DNA of 64,000 nt from contig NZ_CP012150.1 of assembly GCF_001187505.1 (NCBI RefSeq), positions 6,668,048 to 6,732,047 of the forward strand, in the 5' to 3' direction. Made by a program: the position numbers and the translations under genes. Below are positions 10,142-18,338 of this stretch, in pieces. The DNA comes from Mycolicibacterium goodii (lineage in GTDB: Bacteria > Actinomycetota > Actinomycetes > Mycobacteriales > Mycobacteriaceae). Positions within the stretch are counted from its first letter, which is position 1, and the number at the start of each line of letters is the position of its first letter. The notes under the pieces were generated by a model. The model saw only the letters and a list, made by a program, of their open reading frames with translations, ran no database searches and was not told where the DNA came from.

Positions 10142-10185
10142 TGTGCGGTCCCACCCGACCTCTCCATACCGGGTGGGACCGCACA
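10142..10185. terminator. Bidirectional hairpin terminator between rhlE1 and esxT
   Basis: The arms 10142-10157 and 10170-10185 are perfect 16-bp reverse complements (TGTGCGGTCCCACCCG and its complement) with a 12-nt loop, followed on the plus strand by AGCTTTTG. The hairpin lies between the convergent rhlE1 stop (10127) and esxT stop (10199), so it probably ends both transcripts. Confidence 0.85.
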
Positions 10186-10198
10186 AGCTTTTGTGACT

Positions 10199-10495
10199 TC
10201 AGACTCCCCACGCGTTGGCGGCGCTGCGGTCGGTGGCCGCCACCTCGTCGGACCCGTCACGCACCGCGTTGCCGAGGCTGAACAGGATCTCGTTGAGCGC
10301 GGCCGCGGCCTGATTCCACCGGGCCTGTTCGATCTGATACGCCGCGGCGGCCTCGCGTGTCCACACCTGTTGCAGCGGCGCGATCTGTGCCCGCAGTTCG
10401 TCGAGTGCCGCGTTGAACCGGCTGTGCGTGGCGTGGATCTCCTGGCGGACCGTGTACTCGATCTCGCCGAAATCGTATGAGAGCACCTGGCTCAC
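10199..10495 (-). CDS. esxT: ESX-4 WXG100 protein EsxT
   Basis: This 98-residue helical protein closely matches M. tuberculosis EsxT as I remember it: VLSYDFGEIEYTVRQEIHAT, then RFNAALDELRAQIAPLQQVW, then TREAAAAYQIEQARWNQAAAALNEIL. The WXG turn is WTR here, as in other EsxT proteins. It should form a helical-hairpin heterodimer with EsxU and be exported by ESX-4. The start is ATG 10495. It lies 24 bp after esxU and is probably cotranscribed from the SigM-type promoter at 10869-10895. The convergent terminator at 10142-10185 follows it. Confidence 0.93.
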   Translation of the reverse strand: MSQVLSYDFGEIEYTVRQEIHATHSRFNAALDELRAQIAPLQQVWTREAAAAYQIEQARWNQAAAALNEILFSLGNAVRDGSDEVAATDRSAANAWGV

Positions 10496-10519
10496 GGGTT
10501 CGTCCTTTCGGTTCGGGGT

Positions 10520-10831
10520 TCAGAGGGTGTCGCCGACGCCGCCGAGACGTTGCGCATGACCGTCGGCGGCCTCGCGCAGTGTGCGTTCGTTCTGGCGGAT
10601 GGTCTCGGCGATGCGTTGCAGCGCGGTGTGCAGCGTGACCGACTCGCTGTTCCAGCGCTCGACGACCTCGCGGAAGCGGGCGGCGGCGACACCGCCCCAC
10701 ACGTTGGGGGGCACGCTGCTCATCCGACCGATGAAGGTCTGCAGCATCGCCCGGATGTCGTCGCCCAGGACATCGATCCTTCCTGCCACGGTGGTCATCA
10801 CGTCGAAATCGGCGCCCAGCGGTGTCGACAT
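10520..10831 (-). CDS. esxU: ESX-4 WXG100 protein EsxU
   Basis: This 103-residue WXG100 protein resembles Rv3445c: [20 protein letters not shown], then [21 protein letters not shown] with an intact WGG turn, then [14 protein letters not shown]. It is the expected partner of EsxT. The start is ATG 10831 with a GGAAGGGA ribosome site; upstream in-frame sequence from 10897 crosses the promoter and is not used. It is preceded by a GGAAC-N17-CGTCC SigM-type promoter, so esxU-esxT is likely a separately transcribed SigM operon. Confidence 0.93.
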   Translation of the reverse strand: MSTPLGADFDVMTTVAGRIDVLGDDIRAMLQTFIGRMSSVPPNVWGGVAAARFREVVERWNSESVTLHTALQRIAETIRQNERTLREAADGHAQRLGGVGDTL

Positions 10832-10868
10832 CGGTTCCCTTCCGGTTGTGTTGCGGGATATAACAATT

Positions 10869-10895
10869 GGACGCAGCGGCGACCCGTTCGGTTCC
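10869..10895 (-). promoter_or_regulatory. SigM-type ECF promoter of esxU-esxT
   Basis: On the minus strand, GGAAC (10895-10891) and CGTCC (10873-10869) are separated by 17 bp, fitting the known SigM pattern of GGAAC, 16-18 bp, CGTCR except that the last base is C. The predicted start near 10862 leaves about 30 nt of leader before the esxU ATG. In M. tuberculosis the esxU-esxT operon is a reported SigM target. The eccC4 promoter at 15630-15656 has the same design and spacing. Confidence 0.75.
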
Positions 10896-10903
10896 ATCTT
10901 TTT

Positions 10904-11980
10904 TCAAGAGGTCGCATGCGCGGATGCGACGGCGTCGGCGCACGCGGGATGGTATTGCCTGCCCTGACATCCGATGGCGATGCGCACCGGACCATCGACC
11001 AGCACGGCCCACCTGACCTCGCGGTGGGCGCGCACCTCGCGGTAGGTGATCACCGGTCGGCCTGCGATCCGGTCGGCCGGGTTGAAGTCGACGAACACCC
11101 CGGCCGGTGCCTGATCGAGCGCGTACCGGAGGGTGTCGGCGACATCACCGGCGCCGACCGGAGACTGCGTGATGTGGATGACGGGTTCGGGGTCACTCGG
11201 CGAGAACACCTGCAGCCGCGGCGATCCGGCGTCGTCGGTGACCCGCTCGACGCGCCAGCCGTCGGGGATCTGCACACCCACGCGACCCTCGACCAACGCT
11301 GTGGTCGCGGCACCACGTCCGTCATGCGCGGCGAGCGCTGTGCACAACGCGACGATGGCTGCCGCACAAACCCCGACGGCCACCCTGCGGTATCGGCGTC
11401 TCGGTTCGGGTGGCTCGTGGATGTCGGTGTTCGCCCGGTGCAACGCATCGACCGGGGACAGATAACGACACCGGATGCGGCGGGCCAGTTGGCGGGCGAA
11501 TGTCCGCGCGCCCGGTACGTCGGCCGGCGCGTCGATCATCACGTCGTCGGCCGCAGCCACGGCGCCCACGACGGCGTCCTCCGGGTGACCGCGGCGCGTC
11601 CACGATTGCGGCGCGACACCGTTGCGTGTCACCGAGACAAGATCGGTGCTGATCTCGATCACCGCCCAGGAATCGCCTGCCGCCTCGGCGCCGAGCGCCT
11701 GTGCACGCGAGATCACCCGGTCGATGCCACATGCGGTCGCGGCGTCGCGGATGCGCGTGACGCGGTTGGGAGTCCACCACGTCGGGTGCACCACGACGGC
11801 CTCGCCTTCCGTGCGGAGCACCCGGGTCCACAGATCGCCGACGGTGACGAGGCGGTCGTCGACGAGCGCGAGCTGATCGTCGATGCACTCGAGCGCTGTC
11901 CGGGCGAGTTCATCTGGAACAGGCCCGGTTGCGGCACCCGCCCGGGATATGCCGACCGGTCCCACCTCGATGACCGTCAC
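10904..11980 (-). CDS. ESX-4 type VII secretion-associated protein (Rv3446c-like)
   Basis: This is a 358-residue protein read from GTG 11980, whose bases overlap the eccC4 TGA (GTGA). The N-terminal half resembles an actin-like fold (TVIEVGPVGIS, VTVGDLWTRVLRTEGEAVVVHP); one membrane segment (VAVGVCAAAIVALCTALAA) lies near residue 215, followed by a domain with VQIPDGWRVERV as in T7SS-associated proteins. Its function in ESX-4 is not known; topology suggests an inner-membrane accessory with an outside domain. Reading upstream to 12328 only recovers antisense-like sequence inside eccC4. Confidence 0.85.
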   Translation of the reverse strand: MTVIEVGPVGISRAGAATGPVPDELARTALECIDDQLALVDDRLVTVGDLWTRVLRTEGEAVVVHPTWWTPNRVTRIRDAATACGIDRVISRAQALGAEAAGDSWAVIEISTDLVSVTRNGVAPQSWTRRGHPEDAVVGAVAAADDVMIDAPADVPGARTFARQLARRIRCRYLSPVDALHRANTDIHEPPEPRRRYRRVAVGVCAAAIVALCTALAAHDGRGAATTALVEGRVGVQIPDGWRVERVTDDAGSPRLQVFSPSDPEPVIHITQSPVGAGDVADTLRYALDQAPAGVFVDFNPADRIAGRPVITYREVRAHREVRWAVLVDGPVRIAIGCQGRQYHPACADAVASAHATS

Positions 11981-14900
11981 CCCGCGTCGCACGACAGGGC
12001 CACCTGTATCAACTGCTCGGGTGCGGTGCGGGTGATCAGGGTTCCCCGTCCCGGTGGCAGCGGTTTCGGGCGCACCGATCCCAGCAGCACGCCCTCGTCG
12101 GGTGACGCACTCATCATCAGCCCCATGCAGCCGAGTTCCTTGAGCCGGGACAGCACCGGGTCGAACATGGCGCGCGCGGCTCCACCCGAGCGGCGGGCGA
12201 TCACCAGGTGCAGCCCGAGATCGCGTGCGTGCGGCAGGAAGTCGAGCAGGGCGGTCAACGGATTGCCCGCCCCACCCGCCACGAGGTCGTAATCGTCCAC
12301 CACGACATAGATTTCCGGGCCCGACCACCAGGTCCGCTCGCGCAGTTGCCGCGGTGCGACGCCTGGACCGGGCATGCGTTCACGCAGTGTGGTGACCAGA
12401 TCGGCCACCGCGGCCTCCAACGCACCGGCGGTGACGGCATAACCGCGCAGATGCCCGGAGTCGACCGCGTCGAGCATCTCCCGCCGGTAGTCGACCACGA
12501 GCAGCTGTACGGCCGCGGGGGTGTTCGTGCGCGCCAGCCGATCGCACAGTGTCCGCAGTGCGGTGGACTTTCCGCATCCCGCGTCCCCGAGGATGACCAG
12601 ATCGGCCTGTTCGGCGAAATCGATTGTCACCGGGCCGAGTTCATCTTCACCGATACCTATGACGACCCGGGTGGCCGGACATTCGTCGGGCACGCCGCCG
12701 AGTTCTGCACTACCGACCTGCCGCGGCAGCAGGCGCACGGGCGGCGCCTGAACCCCGACATGCTGGGCGCGCAGGATCTCACCGATGCGGGTCAGTGCTG
12801 CACCGAGACCGGCCACGTCGGCGGTTGCGTCGAGTCGCGGCAGCGCGATCAGGAGTTCGTGTCCGTCGCGGGTCAAACCGCGTCCGGGAGGGCACTGACC
12901 GAGGTCTCGGGCCCGTCTGCGGTCCATCTCCGATTCGGCCGGATCGCCGAGCCGCAGTTCGATGCGCGTGCCGAGTTGGTCCTTGAGCGCCGGTCGCAGT
13001 TCGGCCCAGCGTGCCGCGGTCACCACGACGTGCACACCGTAGGACAGCCCCTGCGCCGCCAGCGCGGTGATGGTGGCCTCGAGGTTGTCGAACTCACTGC
13101 GCAGCACCGACCAGCCGTCGACCACCAGGAACACATCACCGTACGGATCATCACGGTGCCCCTGGGCCCGGCGGGCCCGGTACTCGGCCATCGAGTCGAC
13201 ACCGAGAGCTGCGAAGGTTCGTTCCCGCTCCCGCACCACCTTGTGCAGTTGCGCGACGATCCGTCGCACCAGGTCGGCGTCGCGGCGCCCGGCGATCGCG
13301 CCGACGTGCGGCAGCACCGCCAGCGCCGACAACGCGCCGCCGCCGAGATCGAGGCCGTACATCTGCACGTCCGACGGGTCGTGGGTGGCGGCCAGAGCCA
13401 CCATCAATGTGCGTGCCGCCGTGGATTTCCCGGCTTGCGGTCCGCCGACGATCACGACATTGCCCGCGGCGCCGGACAGGTCGACGAGCAGCCGGTCGCG
13501 ACGCTGCTCGAACGGCCGGTCGACCAGACCGATCGCCGCCGTGAGCGGTTCGGGGTTGGCCATGAGCACATCGCTGAGCGGTATCGCACGCGGCAGGGGT
13601 GGCAGCCAGACGCGGTGCGCGGGTGCGCCGTGGCCGGCAAGCCAGGCCAGCGTTGTCTCCAGCACGGTCCGCGTGGACGTCCGGCGGGGCTTGTCGGGTT
13701 CGGCCGGTCGCGCGGTGAACGGGCGCACGCGGGTATCCGGCTTGTCAACAGTTGCGACTTCGTATCCGCCGGACACGAACGCCGTTTGGAACCGCGTGAT
13801 CGCGCCGGACGGTGCCTTCAGGTACGCCGCTCCCGGCGTGTTGGGCAGATCGTATGCATCGGTGACGCCGAGTACGGCGCGGGATTCGGCGGGTGAGAAC
13901 GTCTTCAGGCAGATCCGGTAGGACAGGTGGGATTCCAGACCACGCAGCCTGCCTTCGTCGAGGCGCTGGCTCGCCAGCAGCAGATGTATCCCCAGAGAGC
14001 GGCCGAGCCTGCCGACGGCGACGAACAGGTCCGCGAAATCCGGTTGCTGGTAGAGCAGTTCGGAGAATTCGTCGACGACGACGAGCAGTGTCGGCAGCGG
14101 TGGCCGATCAGGACGGGTGCGTCGGTATTCGGCGGCGCTGCCCACGTCGGCCCCGCGCAGCAGTTCCTGCCTGCGCGTCATCTCCCCCGCCAGCGCGTCG
14201 GCCATGCGAGTGACCATGGCCGCCGACTCGGCGAGGTTGGTGATCAGTGCGCTGACATGGCGCGCTGTCTCCAGACCGAGGAACGTCGCACCGCCCTTGA
14301 AGTCGACGAGCACGAGGTTGAGCACCTCGGGTGGATGTGTGGTGATCAGGCCGAGCACCAGGGTTCGGAGGAACTCGGACTTGCCGGATCCGGTGGCCCC
14401 GATGCACAGACCATGGGGACCGACGCCACCCAGCGCTGCCTCTTTGAGGTCGAGGTCGACGCGATCCCCGTTGTCGCGGACACCGATCGGAACCCGCAGG
14501 TGGCGTTGCGGATCGGAGTTCCGCCAGACCTGCTCGATGTCGAGGTGCTCGATGTCGAGGCCGAGCAGATGCGCCCAATGCGACCGCCGCACCGTCGTCG
14601 TCGCTGTCCGGTGGCGGGCGAGGCGGCGGGCGCATGCGAGTGCCTGCTCGGCCGTCATGGCGTCGGGCCTGGCGCTGACCGATCCGATACGGACCGCATC
14701 GCGCTCGACGTCGATGTGGGTGCCCGGCGCGTCGGTGGCATCCGGTCCCATGCTGAGCACCGTGGCTCCGTCCGGGATCGTCGGGCGCACCGGCGAATCG
14801 ACCACGACCACCAGGTGCGTCACGCCGGCGTCCGGCGTGTTCGTGTGGTGCGGTAGCCATTTCAGCCAGTCCCATTTCTCGGTCGCCTCCGGCCGCAGGA

Positions 14901-15621
14901 TCGCGGCGATCCCGACGTCGCGCGGGCCGTGCCAGGTGGCCAGTTGGCAGACCATCGCCCGCAGCAGACCGGCGACCTGGTCGTCCGGGCCGGTCAACCG
15001 GTAGTGGCCGCCGAGCCGCACCGTGATCGGCACCTCGTCGACCATCGCGCGGTCCCGCAGCAGAGTTTGCAGTGCGTCGACCGTGACCGGGTCCCGTTCG
15101 GCACCACCGTTGACTTCCGCAGGCACCAGCCGGGTCTGCAGGGGACACGCACCCACACCGATGCGGACCTCGCAGAAGTGCGGATGCCCCGGATCGCGTT
15201 CCCATCGACGGGCACCGTCGACCAGCGTCCACAGGGCTGCGGGGTCCGGGAAGGCGTCGTGCAGTGACTGCCATTGCGCGTGTGCGGTCTGCGCCGCGAG
15301 CGCGTCGACACCGTCGAGGTAGCGCAGGTATTCACGGCGGCCGCGTTCGAGTTCGGCGCTCTGGCCGGTGCCCCGCAGGCTGTACACCAGCGTCGCGAGC
15401 ACCGACATCGCCATCATCGCGGGAAAGAACATGACCGCGGGCCCGCGGGTCGTGGTCGCACCGGATCGGAAATACACGACCATCATTCCCACCATCGCGA
15501 TCACGAGCACCACGGGAAGGACCCGCGTCACGATCGGCACGGGTGTGGCGCGGGGCAGTTCCGGTGGCGCATCGATGAGCAGTTCGCCGGTGGCCGGCCC
15601 GGGTGCGTCGGTTTTCTCCAT
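11977..15621 (-). CDS. eccC4: ESX-4 FtsK/SpoIIIE-type ATPase EccC4
   Basis: The 1214-residue protein has two N-terminal membrane segments (about 34-52 and 64-82) and three FtsK/SpoIIIE ATPase modules. Walker A motifs are GATGSGKS near 409, GGPQAGKS near 727 and GDAGCGKS near 1013; VVVDEF near 516 is the first Walker B. It powers export of EsxU/EsxT. Unlike ESX-1, the ATPase is one polypeptide. The start is ATG 15621; an in-frame TTG precedes it. Only 8 bases separate it from the CGTCC of a SigM-type promoter, so the mRNA is probably leaderless. It is divergent from eccD4. Confidence 0.95.
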   Translation of the reverse strand: MEKTDAPGPATGELLIDAPPELPRATPVPIVTRVLPVVLVIAMVGMMVVYFRSGATTTRGPAVMFFPAMMAMSVLATLVYSLRGTGQSAELERGRREYLRYLDGVDALAAQTAHAQWQSLHDAFPDPAALWTLVDGARRWERDPGHPHFCEVRIGVGACPLQTRLVPAEVNGGAERDPVTVDALQTLLRDRAMVDEVPITVRLGGHYRLTGPDDQVAGLLRAMVCQLATWHGPRDVGIAAILRPEATEKWDWLKWLPHHTNTPDAGVTHLVVVVDSPVRPTIPDGATVLSMGPDATDAPGTHIDVERDAVRIGSVSARPDAMTAEQALACARRLARHRTATTTVRRSHWAHLLGLDIEHLDIEQVWRNSDPQRHLRVPIGVRDNGDRVDLDLKEAALGGVGPHGLCIGATGSGKSEFLRTLVLGLITTHPPEVLNLVLVDFKGGATFLGLETARHVSALITNLAESAAMVTRMADALAGEMTRRQELLRGADVGSAAEYRRTRPDRPPLPTLLVVVDEFSELLYQQPDFADLFVAVGRLGRSLGIHLLLASQRLDEGRLRGLESHLSYRICLKTFSPAESRAVLGVTDAYDLPNTPGAAYLKAPSGAITRFQTAFVSGGYEVATVDKPDTRVRPFTARPAEPDKPRRTSTRTVLETTLAWLAGHGAPAHRVWLPPLPRAIPLSDVLMANPEPLTAAIGLVDRPFEQRRDRLLVDLSGAAGNVVIVGGPQAGKSTAARTLMVALAATHDPSDVQMYGLDLGGGALSALAVLPHVGAIAGRRDADLVRRIVAQLHKVVRERERTFAALGVDSMAEYRARRAQGHRDDPYGDVFLVVDGWSVLRSEFDNLEATITALAAQGLSYGVHVVVTAARWAELRPALKDQLGTRIELRLGDPAESEMDRRRARDLGQCPPGRGLTRDGHELLIALPRLDATADVAGLGAALTRIGEILRAQHVGVQAPPVRLLPRQVGSAELGGVPDECPATRVVIGIGEDELGPVTIDFAEQADLVILGDAGCGKSTALRTLCDRLARTNTPAAVQLLVVDYRREMLDAVDSGHLRGYAVTAGALEAAVADLVTTLRERMPGPGVAPRQLRERTWWSGPEIYVVVDDYDLVAGGAGNPLTALLDFLPHARDLGLHLVIARRSGGAARAMFDPVLSRLKELGCMGLMMSASPDEGVLLGSVRPKPLPPGRGTLITRTAPEQLIQVALSCDAG

Positions 15622-15629
15622 CAACGTTT

Positions 15630-15656
15630 GGACGCACGCGAGGACGATTCAGTTCC
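15630..15656 (-). promoter_or_regulatory. SigM-type ECF promoter of eccC4, leaderless
   Basis: On the minus strand GGAAC (15656-15652) and CGTCC (15634-15630) are 17 bp apart, identical in design to the esxU promoter. The expected start point, 7-9 bases after CGTCC, falls on the eccC4 ATG at 15621, predicting a leaderless transcript. The 120-bp intergenic region also has to serve eccD4; I find no GGAAC on the plus strand. Confidence 0.75.
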
Positions 15657-15744
15657 AATTCCACAGCACAAAATTCGTGCGCGGAAGTCGCTGCGGGCTC
15701 GGTTACGGTCAGATGCACTGGCGTCGTCGACCGGGGGTGATGTG

Positions 15745-17034
15745 ATGCCGGATGCGTTGTACCGGGTGTCGATTCATTGCGCGGCAGCCGATCGTGCCGT
15801 TGCCGCTGATCTGGTTCTGCCCGCCGCGATGACCGTGAGCCAGCTGCTGCCGTCGATCGTCGACGCGGTCGGCGCGACAGCCGACGTGCCGAGGAACTGG
15901 TATCTGGCGCCGGCCGGTGGGGCACCGCTCGACGAGTCGATGACGCTGGCGCAGAACGACGTCCGCGACGGCGACGTGCTGATCCTGTCCGGGCGGGTGC
16001 CCGTCGCGCCGCGATCCTACGGGCTGATTCACGCCCTGACCGTCGAGGCGCCCCAGCCTGCGGCGCCACCGGCACTACGCACCGTCGGTGGCCTGTGGGC
16101 GTGTGCGGTGGGGATGGTCGCCGTTTTGTGCGCCGACGGCGTGGCCCGGATGATCGTCGCCGCCGTCCTGGCCGCCGTCATCACCGCGTCGGCGTGCGCG
16201 GCACCGCGCCTGGCTCTGCCCGATCCGGTCGGTGTATCCCTGCGAATCCTGGCGGTGGTGTCGCTCGCGGTCCTGGGGTTCGTGGCCGTGCCCGCAGATC
16301 CCGGTCCCGCCAACGTTTTTCTCTCTGCCGCCGCGGCGGCGTCGCTGGGTGTGGTGATGGTGCGCACCATCGGAGGGCCGATCGAAATCTTGTACGCCGT
16401 CGTGGCGTTCGCGGTCGTCGTCGCGATCGTCGCGGGGTTCGCGGTGCTGCTGGGGCTCGCGGTGCAGGCCTTCGGCGCCTTCCTCGGGGCGCTCGGCATG
16501 GCGGCGCTGTCGTTGTCCGCGCGGATGTCGATCGCGGTGGCAAAGCTCACCCCAGGTGAGGTGTCCGCCGCAGACGACGTCGACGCCCTGGCCGCTCGGG
16601 GGCACCGGGTGTTGTTCGGTCTGGTCGCGGGAAGCTCTGCGGCGGCCGCCCTCGGCGCGGTGCTGGTCGCCATCGGTGCGCGTGCCTCGGTGACATTCGC
16701 GGCGGTCGCCTTCGACGCCGCGGTGGGTGCGGCCTTGCTGCTCAGGGGTGGCTCATATGCCTCTGGGTGGTGTCGAACCATGCTGTCCGGCACCGGGTTC
16801 TGCGCACTGACCGCGATGTTCGCCCTTGTCGTGGCGTGGGCCCCGGCGCAGGGAAACTGGGCGGGCGTGTTGGCGGTCGCCGGCGGTTTGGCGGTGTTGG
16901 GTCCGGGGACGGTCACCAGCGCGGCGCTCGGCCGCGCCGCCGATACCGTGGAGTACGCGGCCCTTGCGGCGGTGGCACCGCTCGCGTGCTGGCTGGCAGG
17001 CGTCCTCGACATGGTTCGCGGATTCGGAATGTGA
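15745..17034 (+). CDS. eccD4: ESX-4 membrane channel protein EccD4
   Basis: The 429-residue protein starts with a ubiquitin-like YukD domain (about residues 1-90: LYRVSIHCAAADRAVAADLVLP ... GDVLILSG), then about 11 hydrophobic segments from residue 117 to the end, the classical EccD layout. It forms the membrane pore with EccB, EccC and EccE-type parts; no eccE is present, as usual for ESX-4. The start is ATG 15745 with GGGGGTGA before it; upstream in-frame sequence is antisense to eccC4. The stop overlaps the mycP4 start (ATGTGATG), so the two are coupled. Confidence 0.94.
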   Translation: MPDALYRVSIHCAAADRAVAADLVLPAAMTVSQLLPSIVDAVGATADVPRNWYLAPAGGAPLDESMTLAQNDVRDGDVLILSGRVPVAPRSYGLIHALTVEAPQPAAPPALRTVGGLWACAVGMVAVLCADGVARMIVAAVLAAVITASACAAPRLALPDPVGVSLRILAVVSLAVLGFVAVPADPGPANVFLSAAAAASLGVVMVRTIGGPIEILYAVVAFAVVVAIVAGFAVLLGLAVQAFGAFLGALGMAALSLSARMSIAVAKLTPGEVSAADDVDALAARGHRVLFGLVAGSSAAAALGAVLVAIGARASVTFAAVAFDAAVGAALLLRGGSYASGWCRTMLSGTGFCALTAMFALVVAWAPAQGNWAGVLAVAGGLAVLGPGTVTSAALGRAADTVEYAALAAVAPLACWLAGVLDMVRGFGM

Positions 17035-18338
17035 TGGTCGCGCAGCGCGTGACCGCCCTGGTGACGACCGTCGCCGTGGTGGCACTTCCCCTCGTGCTGA
17101 CGGCACCGGCCGCGGCGGTCACCCCGCCCACGGTCGACGACGCATATCTGCCGCCCGCGGCACCTCCGGCCCCGCCGCTTCCGACCGAACAGCGTCAACC
17201 GTGCTTCGACACCCGCACCGGCGTCGACGAAACACGCTCACAATCAATCGATCTGGAGCCGGTGTGGGAACTGACGCGCGGTCGAGGTCAGGTCGTCGCG
17301 GTGATCGACACCGGTGTCGCACGCCACCGGTTGCTCCCCCGCCTCGTGGGTGGCGGCGACTACGTCTCCAACGGTGACGGGACCGCGGACTGTGACGGTC
17401 ACGGCACGATCGTCGCGGGCATCATCGGCGGCGCCGCGACACCGGGCGGCTTCAGTGGCGTCGCGCCCGACGCGACGATCCTCGCCATCCGCCAGTCCAG
17501 CAATCGGTTCGCCACCGACACCGGCGCCGGGGTGGGTGACGTGGAGACGTTGGCGAAGGCGGTGCGGACCGCGGCGGATCTGGGCGCCACCGTCATCAAC
17601 ATCTCGTCGGTGGCGTGCGTCGACGCCGCCGCTGATGGCGGATTCGATGACCGCCCGCTGGGTGCGGCGCTGGCGTACGCGGTCGACGTCAAGAACGTCG
17701 TGGTGGTCGCCGCGGCCGGAAACGTCGGGGCCGGGCAGTGCCGTCAGCAGAATCCGCTCGACGCGACCGGTTGGGACGGTGTGCGCTCGGTGACGAGTCC
17801 GGGGTGGTACGACGATCTGGTGTTGTGCGTCGGGTCGGTCGCGACCGGCGGCAGCGCATCGGATTTCAGCCTCGCCGGGCCGTGGGTGGACGTCGCGGCA
17901 CCCGGTGAACAGGTGGTGTCGCTGCACCCGGACGGCGACCGGATCATCGCCAGTCTCGGTGCGGACAAACCGATCTCGGGCACGAGTTACGCCGCACCGG
18001 TTGTCTCGGGCCTGGTTGCGCTGGTGCGGTCGCGGTTCCCGCACCTGAGCGCACGGGAGGTGATGCGCCGCGTCGAGGCGACCGCGGTGCGCCCGCCCGG
18101 CGGGTGGGATGCCGCGGTGGGCAACGGAGTCATCGACCCGGTCGCGGCGGTCAGTGCCGGCTCCCCAGCCGTCGTTCCCCCTGCCACCAATGCCACGATG
18201 GTGGCCCGGCCCGCGTCGCCTGCCGACGACTCCACGCCGCGCCGTATCGCGTTCGGCGGCGGCGCCGTATGCGTCGCGGTGGCCTTCGCAGTGGTGACGT
18301 TGTCACGACGCGGGCGCCAGGGCGTCGCGGACGAATGA
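17034..18338 (+). CDS. mycP4: ESX-4 subtilisin-like protease mycosin MycP4
   Basis: The 434-residue serine protease has a signal peptide (residues 1-28, ending TAPAAA), a proline-rich loop, and the catalytic triad: Asp92 in AVIDTGVARH, His123 in DCDGHGTIVAG and Ser318 in SGTSYAAP. A C-terminal membrane anchor lies near 405-425. Cys57, Cys120 and other cysteines may form disulfides outside. Mycosins stabilise the ESX complex and process substrates. It starts at ATG 17034, or GTG 17031, overlapping the eccD4 stop. Its 3' end overlaps the convergent eccB4 gene by 36 bp. Confidence 0.95.
   Translation: MVAQRVTALVTTVAVVALPLVLTAPAAAVTPPTVDDAYLPPAAPPAPPLPTEQRQPCFDTRTGVDETRSQSIDLEPVWELTRGRGQVVAVIDTGVARHRLLPRLVGGGDYVSNGDGTADCDGHGTIVAGIIGGAATPGGFSGVAPDATILAIRQSSNRFATDTGAGVGDVETLAKAVRTAADLGATVINISSVACVDAAADGGFDDRPLGAALAYAVDVKNVVVVAAAGNVGAGQCRQQNPLDATGWDGVRSVTSPGWYDDLVLCVGSVATGGSASDFSLAGPWVDVAAPGEQVVSLHPDGDRIIASLGADKPISGTSYAAPVVSGLVALVRSRFPHLSAREVMRRVEATAVRPPGGWDAAVGNGVIDPVAAVSAGSPAVVPPATNATMVARPASPADDSTPRRIAFGGGAVCVAVAFAVVTLSRRGRQGVADE

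Noticed and set aside
10904..12328. 474-residue version of the Rv3446c-like protein
   Set aside because: The first 116 residues are Arg-rich shadow of eccC4; GTG 11980 overlaps the eccC4 stop as expected for coupling.
15274..15744. Long N-terminal extension of EccD4
   Set aside because: The extension is antisense to eccC4 and unlike any EccD; ATG 15745 gives a normal YukD-domain start.
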